Below, piece by piece: positions 43,888 through 53,429 of a DNA stretch of 64,000 nucleotides (positions are counted from its first letter, which is position 1; every line of letters begins with the position of its first letter). Position numbers and translations under genes: made by a program. The DNA comes from Bacillota bacterium (GTDB taxonomy: Bacteria > Bacillota > Clostridia > Acetivibrionales > DTU013). The notes under the pieces were generated by a model. That model did no database searches, was not told the origin of the DNA, and worked only from the letters and a program-made list of their open reading frames with translations. Location of the stretch: NCBI GenBank assembly GCA_023399355.1, contig JAEWQC010000135.1:26372-90371 (forward strand). Direction: 5' to 3'.

Positions 43888-46223
43888 TTGTTCACATCCC
43901 AGTTAAGATACTGGCTAATAGCCTCATCCAAAGAATCTATAATACCGAGCCTTTTCAGTTCCTGATCCGCAATGGCTTGCATCCTGGCCTTAGCGGCTTC
44001 CCCTGCAATCCGCTTTACATCCCAGATATTCTTGATTGATATATTCGCTAAGCTAATAGGGTTACTATTTTTCTTAATAATGATCATCTTCTGCGACAGT
44101 CCAAATCCATTGACTATCAGACACTGTTTTTCAACAGCAGTCAGCCATTCTGCGAGTTTATGTTTAGCTGCATTAGTAATTTTTTCATCCCCGAAAATTG
44201 TTTGTATAGTGCTAAAAGTTACTTCTGCAAAGTCGGACTTCGCACCCAAAAGGTTGCAATCAAACGGATGGTTCATGAAGAAAGCGGAAGGAAGAAAACC
44301 GGCTATACCCAAACCGTACAACGAAAGTATGTCATTGATATATTTGATATCTCTTATTACTACATGTGGCGAAATACTCTTTATATCAAGAACCGTTATC
44401 GGATCAAACATGATGAATATGCCATTATCCCTGAGCGCATGTGAAATACTGCCAATCACGGATTTATACTTTCTTTCGTCAACCAAATGCAGTAATACAT
44501 CAGCGGCAAAAATAAGATCATATTGATTTTCATTATACAGATTATTCTCAGAAATATCCCCTTCAATAAACTTAAACTTCGAATATTTCTTTTTCAATTC
44601 CTCAACAGCTTTTTCAGATATATCAATTCCCATATAACTTCCGGGTCCCTTCTGATTGAAATAATCAGTAAAAACACCTATGCCAGGCCCTAATTCCAAA
44701 ATGTCCTTACCATTAAAATCTCCAAATAAGACCTTTTCGAAATATTTAAGCATTTCAAATCTGATACTGTACAGGTACGAATTATATAGCGTTCCCAAGC
44801 CGTTATGTCCAACACCTTCAAGGTCGAATTTATTAATTAACCTGTTGTTCCAGTAACCCTTATAGTCAAACTCAACATTCTTTTCTTTGATTTCTACCAG
44901 ATTTTTAACTAACTCTTGAGCCTTCTCCAGTTGATCTTCAAAAAGATAGTTTTCTATTATAAAATTCCTGTATTCCTGAGCATCATAACTTGGTCCGGTT
45001 ACCATTCCGACAGCATCTGAGATGGTGTTCCACAAATATCTTTCCGGATAGACCTCTGATGCCCCGGCAAAATTGTGGATAACAGGTTTCAACCCTTTGG
45101 CCATAGCCTGCATAACGCTCATGTTCTGTGACTCAAGAAGGCTGGAACACAAAATATAATTTTTATCATTCAGCCAGCTATCCAGATCCTTTTGCCAACC
45201 ATCAAAAAAGAAATTGTTTTCCAGTCCCAGTTCCTTGACCATTTGTCTGAAATACAAAGCATACCTGTTATCCTGGCACTGCCCGGCGATATGAAGCACA
45301 TAGCGGTTATCCCGGTCAAAGATCGCTTTAAATGTATGCAAGAGAAGCATGGGACCTTTTTTATAATTGATGTGACCTACATAAGCGATCCGATAACCGG
45401 GACTTCTTTTCTTAAATGTCCATTGACCGATATCGACACCATTTGGAATGACAGCTGTAATTTCCTTATTGACATTGAAGTTCGCAGAGACATAATCCCT
45501 GATGTACTGCGATACAAATACAAGCCTGTCTACACAGCTCCAGTTCACCTGGGAAGGATAGTCTGTAAAAGCTTCATAACTATGCAACCTGCAGATGATT
45601 TTTCTTTTCCGGGCAATATCTAGTTTGCTTCCGTGGGCAACCAATTCATCACACCACTCAAACCAGCAAATATCCGCCCAATCCATCCCATCATCTATCT
45701 GTCCAAAATCGGTTATGATCATTTTTCTCGTACAATATTCATCTGAAAATCCCCGTATAATATCTCCAAGGAAATTGTCCAATCCCAGTTTCACAAAAAA
45801 AATCATTTTCAGTTTATTTTTTATAATAACAGTTTTATCTATCGTCAGGATTCTCTCCAAAGCCTGTCTGACATTTATCTTCTGTTCTTGAGCTACAGCT
45901 ACTGTTCCCGCTTTGCTATATAAATCAGCAGCAGCCTGATATTGTTCTCTTAATTCGTTAATATAGGCAAGATTAAACACCAAATCGAATTGAACCGAAT
46001 CCTTCTTCAACCCATCCTGCAGCACAGATTCGGATTCATCCAGCTTGCCTTCCATAATATGAATAACCGCCTGCATGGAACAAACATCAGAGTCTTCCGG
46101 TAACTTCCCCTCTAATTGATCCAATAATGTTTTTGCTTCTGTCAAATGACCTTGTCCGATAAATGCTTCTATTCGCGATTTGATTGATTGAATCTGTTGA
46201 AACTCATCCATGGTATCCCTCAT
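43884..46223 (-). CDS. TPR + GT-B glycosyltransferase + SAM methyltransferase fusion
   Basis: 779 residues. TPR-like helices occupy about 1-130. A GT4-like GT-B part at about 135-430 has FVSQYIRDYVSANF, IPNGVDIGQWTF, IAYVGHINYKKGPMLLL, and the C-terminal donor-site region SSLLESQNMSVMQAMAKGLKP. A class I methyltransferase at about 500-660 has ILELGPGIGVFTDYFN, MGIDISEKAVEELKK and LIFAADVLLHLV. The last 100 residues are helical. Having sugar transfer and methylation in one chain suggests that the added sugar is capped or modified at once. It overlaps the genes on both sides by 4 bases. Confidence 0.85.
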   Translation of the reverse strand: MRDTMDEFQQIQSIKSRIEAFIGQGHLTEAKTLLDQLEGKLPEDSDVCSMQAVIHIMEGKLDESESVLQDGLKKDSVQFDLVFNLAYINELREQYQAAADLYSKAGTVAVAQEQKINVRQALERILTIDKTVIIKNKLKMIFFVKLGLDNFLGDIIRGFSDEYCTRKMIITDFGQIDDGMDWADICWFEWCDELVAHGSKLDIARKRKIICRLHSYEAFTDYPSQVNWSCVDRLVFVSQYIRDYVSANFNVNKEITAVIPNGVDIGQWTFKKRSPGYRIAYVGHINYKKGPMLLLHTFKAIFDRDNRYVLHIAGQCQDNRYALYFRQMVKELGLENNFFFDGWQKDLDSWLNDKNYILCSSLLESQNMSVMQAMAKGLKPVIHNFAGASEVYPERYLWNTISDAVGMVTGPSYDAQEYRNFIIENYLFEDQLEKAQELVKNLVEIKEKNVEFDYKGYWNNRLINKFDLEGVGHNGLGTLYNSYLYSIRFEMLKYFEKVLFGDFNGKDILELGPGIGVFTDYFNQKGPGSYMGIDISEKAVEELKKKYSKFKFIEGDISENNLYNENQYDLIFAADVLLHLVDERKYKSVIGSISHALRDNGIFIMFDPITVLDIKSISPHVVIRDIKYINDILSLYGLGIAGFLPSAFFMNHPFDCNLLGAKSDFAEVTFSTIQTIFGDEKITNAAKHKLAEWLTAVEKQCLIVNGFGLSQKMIIIKKNSNPISLANISIKNIWDVKRIAGEAAKARMQAIADQELKRLGIIDSLDEAISQYLNWDVNK

Positions 46224-48145
46224 CCCTCAACGCTTTTCATATCAATTGCGGAGAACAGTTCATCCTTATAGTTGTTCATATAGCATGACATGAACGGATT
46301 CACACGGACGGCCTCTCCGAAATACCTTATTCCAGACCTGAAGTCCCCTTTGTCCACAGCCTCTCGGGCATAGTGCAAGGCAATAAAGAACCTGTCTTCC
46401 TGATTATCAAGAGTACTGTAATAAAGCCGGAGTCTCTCCATGTTATATAAAAAAGATGAAAGCTTGATGCCAGCTTCAACATATATCCTGAAAATAACGT
46501 GGTATCGATCTGGTATTACGGTCTCATCTTTATTCAATGTACCTGCCTCATGGAAAAGAACTGCATAAGAAATACCCGTATAGAGTTTTAAAAAATTATA
46601 ATCGTTGCCCCGTACGTTTCCCTTCAGTAAGTATTCTTCAAATATTCCTTTAAAATTGTATTTGGCATCCATCAGTCTTTTAGCATAATTTTGAATTTTG
46701 GACTTCGTATACTGTTTAAAAAAGGAGAACAATGCCCGTGGAGCTTTATCAAAACCGAAAAACATATCCGCATAAAAATCCGGCAATTCATTGCAGTCGC
46801 CTATTTTAATAATTTTCTCAACAAGCTGCTGTTGATCTTCATTGTTTATCCGAATTCTGTTCAACAGCGAATACGAATCTTCAAATGTGCTGAATAATGA
46901 TTCAAGTTCCTTTTTATCATTCTGATTCAATATGTTTCTTTCTTCTTCTGCCAGGGCAACTAATATTTCATTTGTGTTTTTATTCTGTATACTTTGATGA
47001 TACAGTAATCTTAATTCGTTTTGCTTTTTCATCTTAAGAAATATCTTGAATAAAAACGCAGTCTTCACTTTCTCATCAAATACAAGATTTGCATATTTCA
47101 TGGCATCTTCATATTTGCTTCGAGCAAATATCTCATTTATAATGAATGACAATGCAGCATCTTTACTGGAATTACTCATAAACAGCATTTCTATGGAACG
47201 GTCAGAGGAAATATCCAATAAATTGTATTTCTCTGCTAAATCCACATAAACCGCATATGCCTCAAAAGCTTCCGGATTCCGGCCCAGCTTTTGAAAGGAT
47301 TCTGCCATCATATAATGAAGATCGATATAATCCGGTTCAGTCTCCAGTCCTTCTTTACAAACCGTTATCAGCTCTTCATATTCGGAATTTTTCATGCAGA
47401 TCAGTGCATACTCTCCAAAGATGTACCGCTTGTTCTTTTTATCATTTGATATCAGATGATATGCAATGCGTATTTCATCCAGCGCTTCCCGATGGTCCCC
47501 ATGGGCATCATAGCTTTTTGCCATTTGATATCTGTAATAGATGCTGTTCGGGTTCTTTTTCAATTCTTCCCCCAGAATCATCCCTGTGCGTTTGAATTTT
47601 CTTTCCTGCAGCTCCTTATCATTGGATAAATACCCATAATGATCAATAAAGACATCGGTAACAAGAAAAGGCGGCTTACATTTCGGCTGGTTGTGAACCG
47701 CTCCGTCATATCTGAATTCACCGTCATTGAGAAATACCCTCTCTTGAGGGAGTATTGTGTAATCCTGGGTCACACCGATAAAATTTTTAATTTTAACAAT
47801 AAAAGTATGATAAGACTGCAACCTGTCATCTGAAATCAATTCGTACAATTCCTGCGAATTCAGCATTACTTCGTCCGCATCCAGTATGAGGATCCGGTCG
47901 CCTTTTGCATAGGAAATCGTGATGTTTCGCATTTCGGAAAAATGATTGTTCCATGGGTGAAAATACACTTTCTCCGTGTATTGGGCGGCAATCACCGCAG
48001 ATTGATCCGTCGAGCCGGTATCTACTATGACCAGTTCGACATCCTGCTTTGCGATTAATGGTTTCAAAGCATCAAGACAACGCTTCAGGTTTTTCTCCTC
48101 ATTTTTTATCATCATGCAAATGCTTAATTTTATTCCGTCACCCAT
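46220..48145 (-). CDS. large GT2 glycosyltransferase with TPR-like repeats
   Basis: 641 residues if the ATG at 48145 is used (AAAGG nine bases upstream); an ATG at 48154 is almost touching that site. The GT2 domain (about 1-230) has LSICMMIKNEEKNLKRCLDAL, LVIVDTGSTDQSAVIAAQY, FSEMRNITISYAKG and ILDADEVML. The remaining 400 residues are helical TPR-like repeats (YRYQMAKSYDAHGDHREAL, FHEAG). The two other glycosyltransferases of this operon have related TPR parts, suggesting a scaffolded complex on a shared acceptor, possibly flagellin. Confidence 0.85.
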   Translation of the reverse strand: MGDGIKLSICMMIKNEEKNLKRCLDALKPLIAKQDVELVIVDTGSTDQSAVIAAQYTEKVYFHPWNNHFSEMRNITISYAKGDRILILDADEVMLNSQELYELISDDRLQSYHTFIVKIKNFIGVTQDYTILPQERVFLNDGEFRYDGAVHNQPKCKPPFLVTDVFIDHYGYLSNDKELQERKFKRTGMILGEELKKNPNSIYYRYQMAKSYDAHGDHREALDEIRIAYHLISNDKKNKRYIFGEYALICMKNSEYEELITVCKEGLETEPDYIDLHYMMAESFQKLGRNPEAFEAYAVYVDLAEKYNLLDISSDRSIEMLFMSNSSKDAALSFIINEIFARSKYEDAMKYANLVFDEKVKTAFLFKIFLKMKKQNELRLLYHQSIQNKNTNEILVALAEEERNILNQNDKKELESLFSTFEDSYSLLNRIRINNEDQQQLVEKIIKIGDCNELPDFYADMFFGFDKAPRALFSFFKQYTKSKIQNYAKRLMDAKYNFKGIFEEYLLKGNVRGNDYNFLKLYTGISYAVLFHEAGTLNKDETVIPDRYHVIFRIYVEAGIKLSSFLYNMERLRLYYSTLDNQEDRFFIALHYAREAVDKGDFRSGIRYFGEAVRVNPFMSCYMNNYKDELFSAIDMKSVEG

Positions 48146-48157
48146 TCTCAACATCCT

Positions 48158-48493
48158 TTATTCTTTTGATAAAATACCGCTCCAATATACAAGAAGTGGT
48201 TTCAATTCGTATAACAGCGTATCGGCAAACAGAAAGAAATCCTTTCTTTCCATCGTTTCGGCCAGTAAAGACAATTTCTCCTGTAATTCCGTTATATCAA
48301 TATTGTCAAAAAACCGGTCAATTTCAGAAATTCCTTCGGTTAAGGCGCCAAGATCATCAAACAGGTTTAATATTCTATCTTCATCAGTTGCGTTCCCTGC
48401 TTGCTCCCTATTATAGATATCGTCAATTCTTCCTGTCAAATTAATTAAAAGCTCTTTTATCGTACCTACTAATTCCTTAATTATCTCATCCAA
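48158..48493 (-). CDS. small helical protein, first gene of the glycosyltransferase operon
   Basis: 111 residues, nearly all amphipathic helix (MDEIIKELVGTIKELLINL, LQEKLSLLAETMERKDFF). No family is recognised. AGAAGGTGA lies before the ATG. It is 12 bases upstream of the GT2-TPR gene and 47 bases after the hag terminator. It may be an accessory or chaperone-like subunit for flagellin or the glycosyltransferases; that is positional inference. Confidence 0.7.
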   Translation of the reverse strand: MDEIIKELVGTIKELLINLTGRIDDIYNREQAGNATDEDRILNLFDDLGALTEGISEIDRFFDNIDITELQEKLSLLAETMERKDFFLFADTLLYELKPLLVYWSGILSKE

Positions 48494-48540
48494 TCTTTTT
48501 CACCTTCTTTTGCTACATTTTAGCATATCCATATACAACA

Positions 48541-48570
48541 AAAGAGACTCTGAAAAGCCAGAGTCTCTTT
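48541..48570 (-). terminator. rho-independent terminator of hag
   Basis: A perfect 12-bp stem (AAAGAGACTCTG/CAGAGTCTCTTT) with a 6-base loop, followed on the minus strand by TTTTGTTGT, 15 bases after the flagellin stop codon. Confidence 0.9.
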
Positions 48571-48584
48571 CAGAAAACTAATGA

Positions 48585-49358
48585 TTACCTTAAGAGAGAC
48601 AATACGTTTTGCGGCTGCTGATTTGCCTGAGCCAGCATTGCAGTACCGGCCTGAACAAGGATATTGTTCTTCGTGAAGTTGGACATTTCCTGTGCCATAT
48701 CGGTGTCTCTGATACGTGATTCTGCTGCCTGTAAGTTCTCAGCCGTGGTTTTCAGGTTCCTTACCGTTGACTCAAGTCTGTTCTGTAATGAACCGTAAAT
48801 AGCTCTTGCGCTGTTTACACTTGTGATTGCCGTTTCAATGGTGGATACGGTAGCAACACTTGAAATGTTCATGACTCCGGTGGTAGTGGTTGCACCTATC
48901 TTCAGCGTAATACTTTCTCTGTCCGAAATGACAATCGTTGCTGCAGTAGTAAGAACCGTCTTGCCGTTGAACTTGGTGTTTTTGAAAATATTGTTGATTT
49001 CTGAACTAAGCTGAGATGCTTCAGCACGGATGTTTTTTGTATCGTTCGTATCATAGGTTCCGTTTGCACTTTGAACTGCCAGTTCTTTCAATCTTCCCAA
49101 CATGTTGCTGACTTCATCAAGGGCACCTTCAGCGGTCTGTATGTAGGATACGCCATCCTGTGCATTTCTTGCGGCCTGGGTAAGACCTCTGATCTGGCCT
49201 CTCATTTTTTCTGAGATGGATAAACCGGCTGCATCATCTGCTGCACGGTTGATTCTTTTACCGGATGAGAGCTTTTCCATGGATTTTGCGGCAGCTGCGT
49301 TGGTATTGTATAGCTGGTTTCTGGTGTTCATTGCAGGAATGTTGTTGTTAATAATCAT
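48585..49358 (-). CDS. hag: flagellin
   Basis: 257 residues from the ATG at 49358 (AAGGAGG nine bases upstream); an ATG at 49367 touches the ribosome site. The N-terminal D0/D1 part is typical: IINNNIPAMNTRNQLY, KLSSGKRINRAADDAAGLSI and RGLTQAARNAQDGVSYIQTA. The C-terminal part has ETAITSVNSARAIYGSLQNR, SRIRDTDMAQEMSNF and QANQQPQNVLSLL. The middle (about 135-185) is short, so this is a minimal flagellin with few exposed residues. Ser/Thr residues there could be O-glycosylation sites. SigD transcription and CsrA translational control are indicated upstream. Confidence 0.97.
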   Translation of the reverse strand: MIINNNIPAMNTRNQLYNTNAAAAKSMEKLSSGKRINRAADDAAGLSISEKMRGQIRGLTQAARNAQDGVSYIQTAEGALDEVSNMLGRLKELAVQSANGTYDTNDTKNIRAEASQLSSEINNIFKNTKFNGKTVLTTAATIVISDRESITLKIGATTTTGVMNISSVATVSTIETAITSVNSARAIYGSLQNRLESTVRNLKTTAENLQAAESRIRDTDMAQEMSNFTKNNILVQAGTAMLAQANQQPQNVLSLLR

Positions 49359-49366
49359 AAAATTCA

Positions 49367-49401
49367 TCCTCCTTGAATTTGTAACCGGGAATCCTTTCCC
49401 G
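49367..49401 (-). promoter_or_regulatory. putative CsrA sites in the hag leader
   Basis: The hag mRNA leader has a hairpin CGGGAA-AGGA-TTCCCG (49386-49401) that shows GGA in its loop. The ribosome site AAGGAGGA is at 49367-49374. This pair, one GGA-loop hairpin plus one site over the Shine-Dalgarno, is the layout by which CsrA represses hag in Bacillus subtilis. A third candidate, ACAGGA, is at 49424-49429. Confidence 0.6.
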
Positions 49402-49499
49402 ATTGTTTGCCGGATAGGCCGGCTCCTGTAATTGGAGAAACACCTCCGCGTCCATTTATGCGCGCCTGAATATTCGTGGAATTGTTTCTCTTGTTATAT

Positions 49500-49526
49500 A
49501 TATCGGAGATGTGACAGAAAACTTTA
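49500..49526 (-). promoter_or_regulatory. SigD promoter of hag
   Basis: On the minus strand: TAAA, 16 bases, CCGATAT, a full match to the SigD/FliA-type consensus. It gives a leader of about 135 bases. Confidence 0.9.
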
Positions 49527-49545
49527 GCATTTTCCAAAATAATTT

Positions 49546-49767
49546 TTATTTTTTCAGAACATTGCTCAGATCAAGATTCATATTGACTTCCGAAGCCTTT
49601 TTATTCTCATCGGCAATCTGAAGGAACACTTCTTTGCGGTGGATGGAAATGTCCCTCGGCGCATTGATCCCTATTCTGACCTGATCGCCCTGCACCTCAA
49701 GGATAGTGATTTCAATATTCTCATTTATGATGATGGATTGATCCTTTTTTCTCGTCAACACTAGCAT
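49546..49767 (-). CDS. csrA: carbon storage regulator CsrA
   Basis: 73 residues. MLVLTRKKDQSIIINENI, ITILEVQGDQVRIGINAPR and ISIHRKEVFLQI are the invariant CsrA strands; the RNA-contact residues (Leu4, Arg6 and the IHRKEV Arg) are present. CsrA binds GGA motifs in mRNA and represses hag translation until it is titrated by FliW. The gene overlaps the 3' end of fliW by 47 bases in another frame, which couples the two antagonists. It lies just upstream of hag. Confidence 0.97.
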   Translation of the reverse strand: MLVLTRKKDQSIIINENIEITILEVQGDQVRIGINAPRDISIHRKEVFLQIADENKKASEVNMNLDLSNVLKK

Positions 49768-50218
49768 CCGACGATTCCTCCCGTCCCTGAAGTTCTTCCA
49801 GTATATAGTGTCTCACACCGTACCTGTCTGTGTCAAGGATAAGCTGCTTTCCCCTGTTGTTTGCCGTATTGATGATCAGGGGGGCCTGCAGATTCATCGT
49901 CATTTTACTAATGTCTTCAGGAACAACTACGATGCTGTACACTGCAACATCCTTCGCTTCCTTTATTTCAAGATTCTTGAGCGTCTCATCATCCAGATTA
50001 ATCTCATAATTCTTTCTAATGATAAACGGATCTATAATGACAAAAGCAAGCTCAGTATCCTCTATGCCTTGGAGCCATTTGAACGGAGATTCCTTCTCTT
50101 CATTTTCTATAATCGTATATTTTTTCACCTTTTCAAAGCCCGGAAGTCCATTGATAAAATTAATGATGTTATTGTCCTTGACGTCAATATCTCCGAAATG
50201 TTTTGTATTTAACAGCAT
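49721..50218 (-). CDS. fliW: flagellar assembly factor FliW
   Basis: 165 residues. INFINGLPGFEKVKKYTI, SPFKWLQGIEDTELAFVIID, VYSIVVVPEDISKMTMNLQA and PLIINTANNRGKQLIL are the FliW hallmarks. FliW binds either flagellin or CsrA, so free flagellin releases CsrA to repress hag. The tail ends in a His-rich stretch (GSIHHHK). It starts 24 bases after the yviE-like gene and overlaps csrA. Confidence 0.96.
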   Translation of the reverse strand: MLLNTKHFGDIDVKDNNIINFINGLPGFEKVKKYTIIENEEKESPFKWLQGIEDTELAFVIIDPFIIRKNYEINLDDETLKNLEIKEAKDVAVYSIVVVPEDISKMTMNLQAPLIINTANNRGKQLILDTDRYGVRHYILEELQGREESSDASVDEKKGSIHHHK

Positions 50219-50241
50219 TTTAGAATCCTCCGCTTAAGTAA

Positions 50242-50814
50242 TCAGGCAGTTATATCAAAGCCTGTCTTCTCATTCCTTATATTGATAGAAGCATATTGTG
50301 CCATACTGATGTTTACTCTTGCCGGTGTATAATTAATGTTGATGCTGCCTGGTGTAAAGGACCCCTGTATTCCGTTATTCGCATCCTCATTTGAATTGGA
50401 TCGAATCTGCACTCCGCCTGTCACGGTAATCTTCGGTCTTGCCTTGGGCATAAGATCGATTCCGAATTCCTTCTCAGGGAATGCATCACGTTCCACAATG
50501 CCGGGTAATGGGCTGGAAGGGTTTTCTATGGCTGCCATGCTGTCCCCGTCCTGAGCAACCTTGCCGGCATAACTCAACGCTTGCTGCATTGCACTTTGGG
50601 CCAACTCTATTGAACGATCAAGGTCATTCATGAGTCCTGAAGTGGCAAAGCATTCATACTGGTCGATTTCAACACGCGGCAACTCCGTATGGATATCCAC
50701 TTTGGCTTCCTTGTGGGTCAGTTCCAAATTTGCCCTGCGTGTTTGAATCGACAGATCCGATGGAGTGGTTTGTATATTTAGTTTTGCATAGGTCTGATTA
50801 ATTACCAGACTCAT
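50242..50814 (-). CDS. YviE-like DUF6470 flagellar-cluster protein
   Basis: 190 residues from the ATG at 50814; an ATG at 50829 is also possible. It begins LVINQTYAKLNIQTTPSDL, and runs through RVEIDQYECFATSGLMNDL and the beta-rich SININYTPARVNISM. Proteins of this type are found between flgL and fliW in Bacillus and Clostridia. No function is firmly known. There is no signal peptide. Confidence 0.8.
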   Translation of the reverse strand: MSLVINQTYAKLNIQTTPSDLSIQTRRANLELTHKEAKVDIHTELPRVEIDQYECFATSGLMNDLDRSIELAQSAMQQALSYAGKVAQDGDSMAAIENPSSPLPGIVERDAFPEKEFGIDLMPKARPKITVTGGVQIRSNSNEDANNGIQGSFTPGSININYTPARVNISMAQYASINIRNEKTGFDITA

Positions 50815-50871
50815 AATATCACCATCCATGGTGCCTTTCTCAAATCCATTTGCCTATCGTGTTTTATGATA

Positions 50872-51786
50872 TCATCTCAGGAAATCCACCAGCGAAGGCG
50901 TGATGATTCTTGCTCCGCCCGCCAGTGAAGCCCTGTATACGTTCTCCTCATTCTTCAGATTCATAATGGTGTCCGTCATGTCGACATTCTCATTTTCACT
51001 CATCAGCTTCGTAAAATTCAAACTGTCATTCTGCATCCTGTTCGATGTGAGTTCAAGTCTGTTAACACGCGCGCCTACATCCGCCCTGACACGCAATATC
51101 GAATCCATGTTATTGGTAAAATCGGCGATTTTATTATTGATTCCCGTATAATCTGCGGAATTCAAGGCTGTAATCAATTCATCCATGTCCTGAATGAATT
51201 TCCCTGCCGTTCCTACATTGGCGGCGTTGATGCTGGCTCCGTTGTTGAACAGGTCTCCGCCGGTGATATTGATGTTAATGTCATCTGCAATACCTATCTC
51301 ATAATTGATTTTCTCATTGTTATTTTCAGCAATCGCAAAGGTGCCGTCATCGTTCAGAAGCTTTTTATCTGTCTGATATCCGGAAAAAATGTACCGGCCT
51401 GCATAAGTGGAATTCCCCAGATTTATCAGCTGTGTCCGCAGCTGCTGGACCTCCTGCGAGGTAGCCTGCAAATCTTCGGGACTTTCAATGCCGTCACTGG
51501 AAGTTACAAGCTCCTTGACCCTCTGAAAGATATCCCCCATATCGCTTAGTGCCGAATCCGTTATATCAAGCCAGGATTGGGCGTCCTTCAGATTCTTTGA
51601 ATATTGATCTATTTCTGCAACATCCGTGCGCAGCTTGAGTGCCCTCGCCGCTACAACCGGATCATCGGACGGCACCTGTATCTTTTTGCCTGTCGCAAGC
51701 TGACTCTGATATTTATCCATTCTTGTCAGGTTATTTCCTATATAGTTGACCATATTGTTGATCAGCATGTTATTTGTAATTCTCAT
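50872..51786 (-). CDS. flgL: flagellar hook-filament junction protein FlgL
   Basis: 304 residues. The N-terminal RITNNMLINNMVNYIGNNL and QLATGKKIQVPSDDPVVAAR, and the flagellin-like C-terminal ENVDMTDTIMNLKNEENVYR, are typical of FlgL (HAP3). FlgL joins the FlgK ring to the filament. It follows flgK no. 1 by 11 bases. Confidence 0.95.
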   Translation of the reverse strand: MRITNNMLINNMVNYIGNNLTRMDKYQSQLATGKKIQVPSDDPVVAARALKLRTDVAEIDQYSKNLKDAQSWLDITDSALSDMGDIFQRVKELVTSSDGIESPEDLQATSQEVQQLRTQLINLGNSTYAGRYIFSGYQTDKKLLNDDGTFAIAENNNEKINYEIGIADDININITGGDLFNNGASINAANVGTAGKFIQDMDELITALNSADYTGINNKIADFTNNMDSILRVRADVGARVNRLELTSNRMQNDSLNFTKLMSENENVDMTDTIMNLKNEENVYRASLAGGARIITPSLVDFLR

Positions 51787-51797
51787 AGCCTATCCTC

Positions 51798-53423
51798 CTA
51801 CACGAACAGTTTGTTTATCAGTGTGTCATAAATCTGGCCCATGGTCTGTATCATCTTAGCCGAGGCATTGTATGCCTGCTGGAACTTGACAAGGTTTGTC
51901 ATTTCTTCGTCCATCGAAACTCCGGAATCCGAGAGTCTCCGATTCGTTATCTGGTTTACTATGACCTTCTGGTTGCTCTCGTAATTTTCCGCTTGCTGGG
52001 CATCGATCCCCAGCGTGGCAACAAGGGATTTCATATAATCCTCGGGTGCACCCTCAGAAAACATGTCCGCATTTTGCCTTAATCCAAGCAGATTGTTCAA
52101 TACGTTAATGTTTCCCGCCTGTCCTGCTGTATCCGAAGTAGAGATCAGATTAAAATCATTCATGATATCGGAACTCACTGCAAAGTTTTTTGCGGTCACA
52201 TTCTTATAACAATTATAGATGTCCTCAGAAGTCGCTGCCCCATTCAGAAACTGCGAATCAGATTCCGGTTGGTTGCCCGTTCCCTTCATCGTAAAGAAAC
52301 GGACCCCCGGTAAAGTTGTATTGTACCCATGGCCAAAGGCATGGCCGGTTCCATTTGCATCGGTGGTATCAAAGCTCTTATTCCCGTTTGTGTCTATATA
52401 TCCCTCGTTAAATGCCCTGGCAAAGGTCTGTACAAACTCGTTCAGTTTCTTCTGGTAATAGGGGATCCCCTTGTAATCCGGTGAAGCGATACCATTCGTT
52501 CCCGCTTCGCCCTCGTTGCCGTCCCGGACATCCAGATAGCCCCTGAGTTCTCCTCCTTTTATATTGAGTGAGTTCCCATCGGCCCACTTGACATCGTACA
52601 GGTTTCCGACATCTTCATCGTTTACCTTATGAGCAGCATCCCTTTGAACTATGGCCAGTTTGCTTATGTTGTAGTGATCCACAAGTGCCTTTCCGCTGAT
52701 GGTAATGACAAAATGCTTATCGTCCCTCCCGTCAGGGAGTTTTCCGTATACTACTTCATTTGCATCTATGTTTACGATCTTTGAAAGCTTATCCACCAAT
52801 AACGTTCTGGAGTCCCTGAGATCATTGGCCGTGTTGCCGTCCAGCTCCGATACGTAGATCTGCCTGTTCAGCTGTTGTATCTGTGTGGCGTAGGAGTTTA
52901 CCTCTTCCACTTTTGTCTGTATTCTGTAGTTGACATCCTTCTGAAGATCTTCAAAATGCGCTGCCGTGCTGTTAAAATACTTCGCCAGCGTAACACCCCT
53001 TTGCTGCACAAGTGCTCTAACTGCTGCACTACTCGGGTCTTTGCCCAATTCCTGCAGTGAACTGTAAAAGTCATTCATTATGGTAGTGAAGCCACTATCG
53101 GAGGGCTCATTAAAGGTCGCTTCAATATCAGAAAGCACTTCCTGTTTGGCACCCCACTCCCCTAATGTGATATTCTCGCTCCAATATTTGAAATCCAGAT
53201 ACTCGTCCCTGACTCTTTTTACTCCTGTAACATCAGAACCTGTACCCATCATACCTGTTCCATCATATAATGCCATTGGTTTGGCTGCAACCTGAATGGA
53301 CTGCTGCCTGGAGTAACCAGGGGTATTGATGTTGTTCAGATTGTGGTTGACAGTATCCAAACTGCGCTGCGCTGTAAAAAGTCCCCGCACTGCTACATTC
53401 AATCCGAAAAAGGATTCACTCAT
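51798..53423 (-). CDS. flgK: flagellar hook-associated protein FlgK (copy 1)
   Basis: 541 residues. The N-terminal FFGLNVAVRGLFTAQRSLDT, NNINTPGYSRQQ and DVTGVKRVRDEYLD are the FlgK signature. GELRGYLDVRD and the C-terminal SGVSMDEEMTNLVKFQQAYN with MIQTMGQIYDTLIN complete it. This is the usual size for FlgK (HAP1). It starts 6 bases after a longer flgK paralogue, so two FlgK proteins are made from one operon. Confidence 0.93.
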   Translation of the reverse strand: MSESFFGLNVAVRGLFTAQRSLDTVNHNLNNINTPGYSRQQSIQVAAKPMALYDGTGMMGTGSDVTGVKRVRDEYLDFKYWSENITLGEWGAKQEVLSDIEATFNEPSDSGFTTIMNDFYSSLQELGKDPSSAAVRALVQQRGVTLAKYFNSTAAHFEDLQKDVNYRIQTKVEEVNSYATQIQQLNRQIYVSELDGNTANDLRDSRTLLVDKLSKIVNIDANEVVYGKLPDGRDDKHFVITISGKALVDHYNISKLAIVQRDAAHKVNDEDVGNLYDVKWADGNSLNIKGGELRGYLDVRDGNEGEAGTNGIASPDYKGIPYYQKKLNEFVQTFARAFNEGYIDTNGNKSFDTTDANGTGHAFGHGYNTTLPGVRFFTMKGTGNQPESDSQFLNGAATSEDIYNCYKNVTAKNFAVSSDIMNDFNLISTSDTAGQAGNINVLNNLLGLRQNADMFSEGAPEDYMKSLVATLGIDAQQAENYESNQKVIVNQITNRRLSDSGVSMDEEMTNLVKFQQAYNASAKMIQTMGQIYDTLINKLFV

Positions 53424-53429
53424 TTTTTA

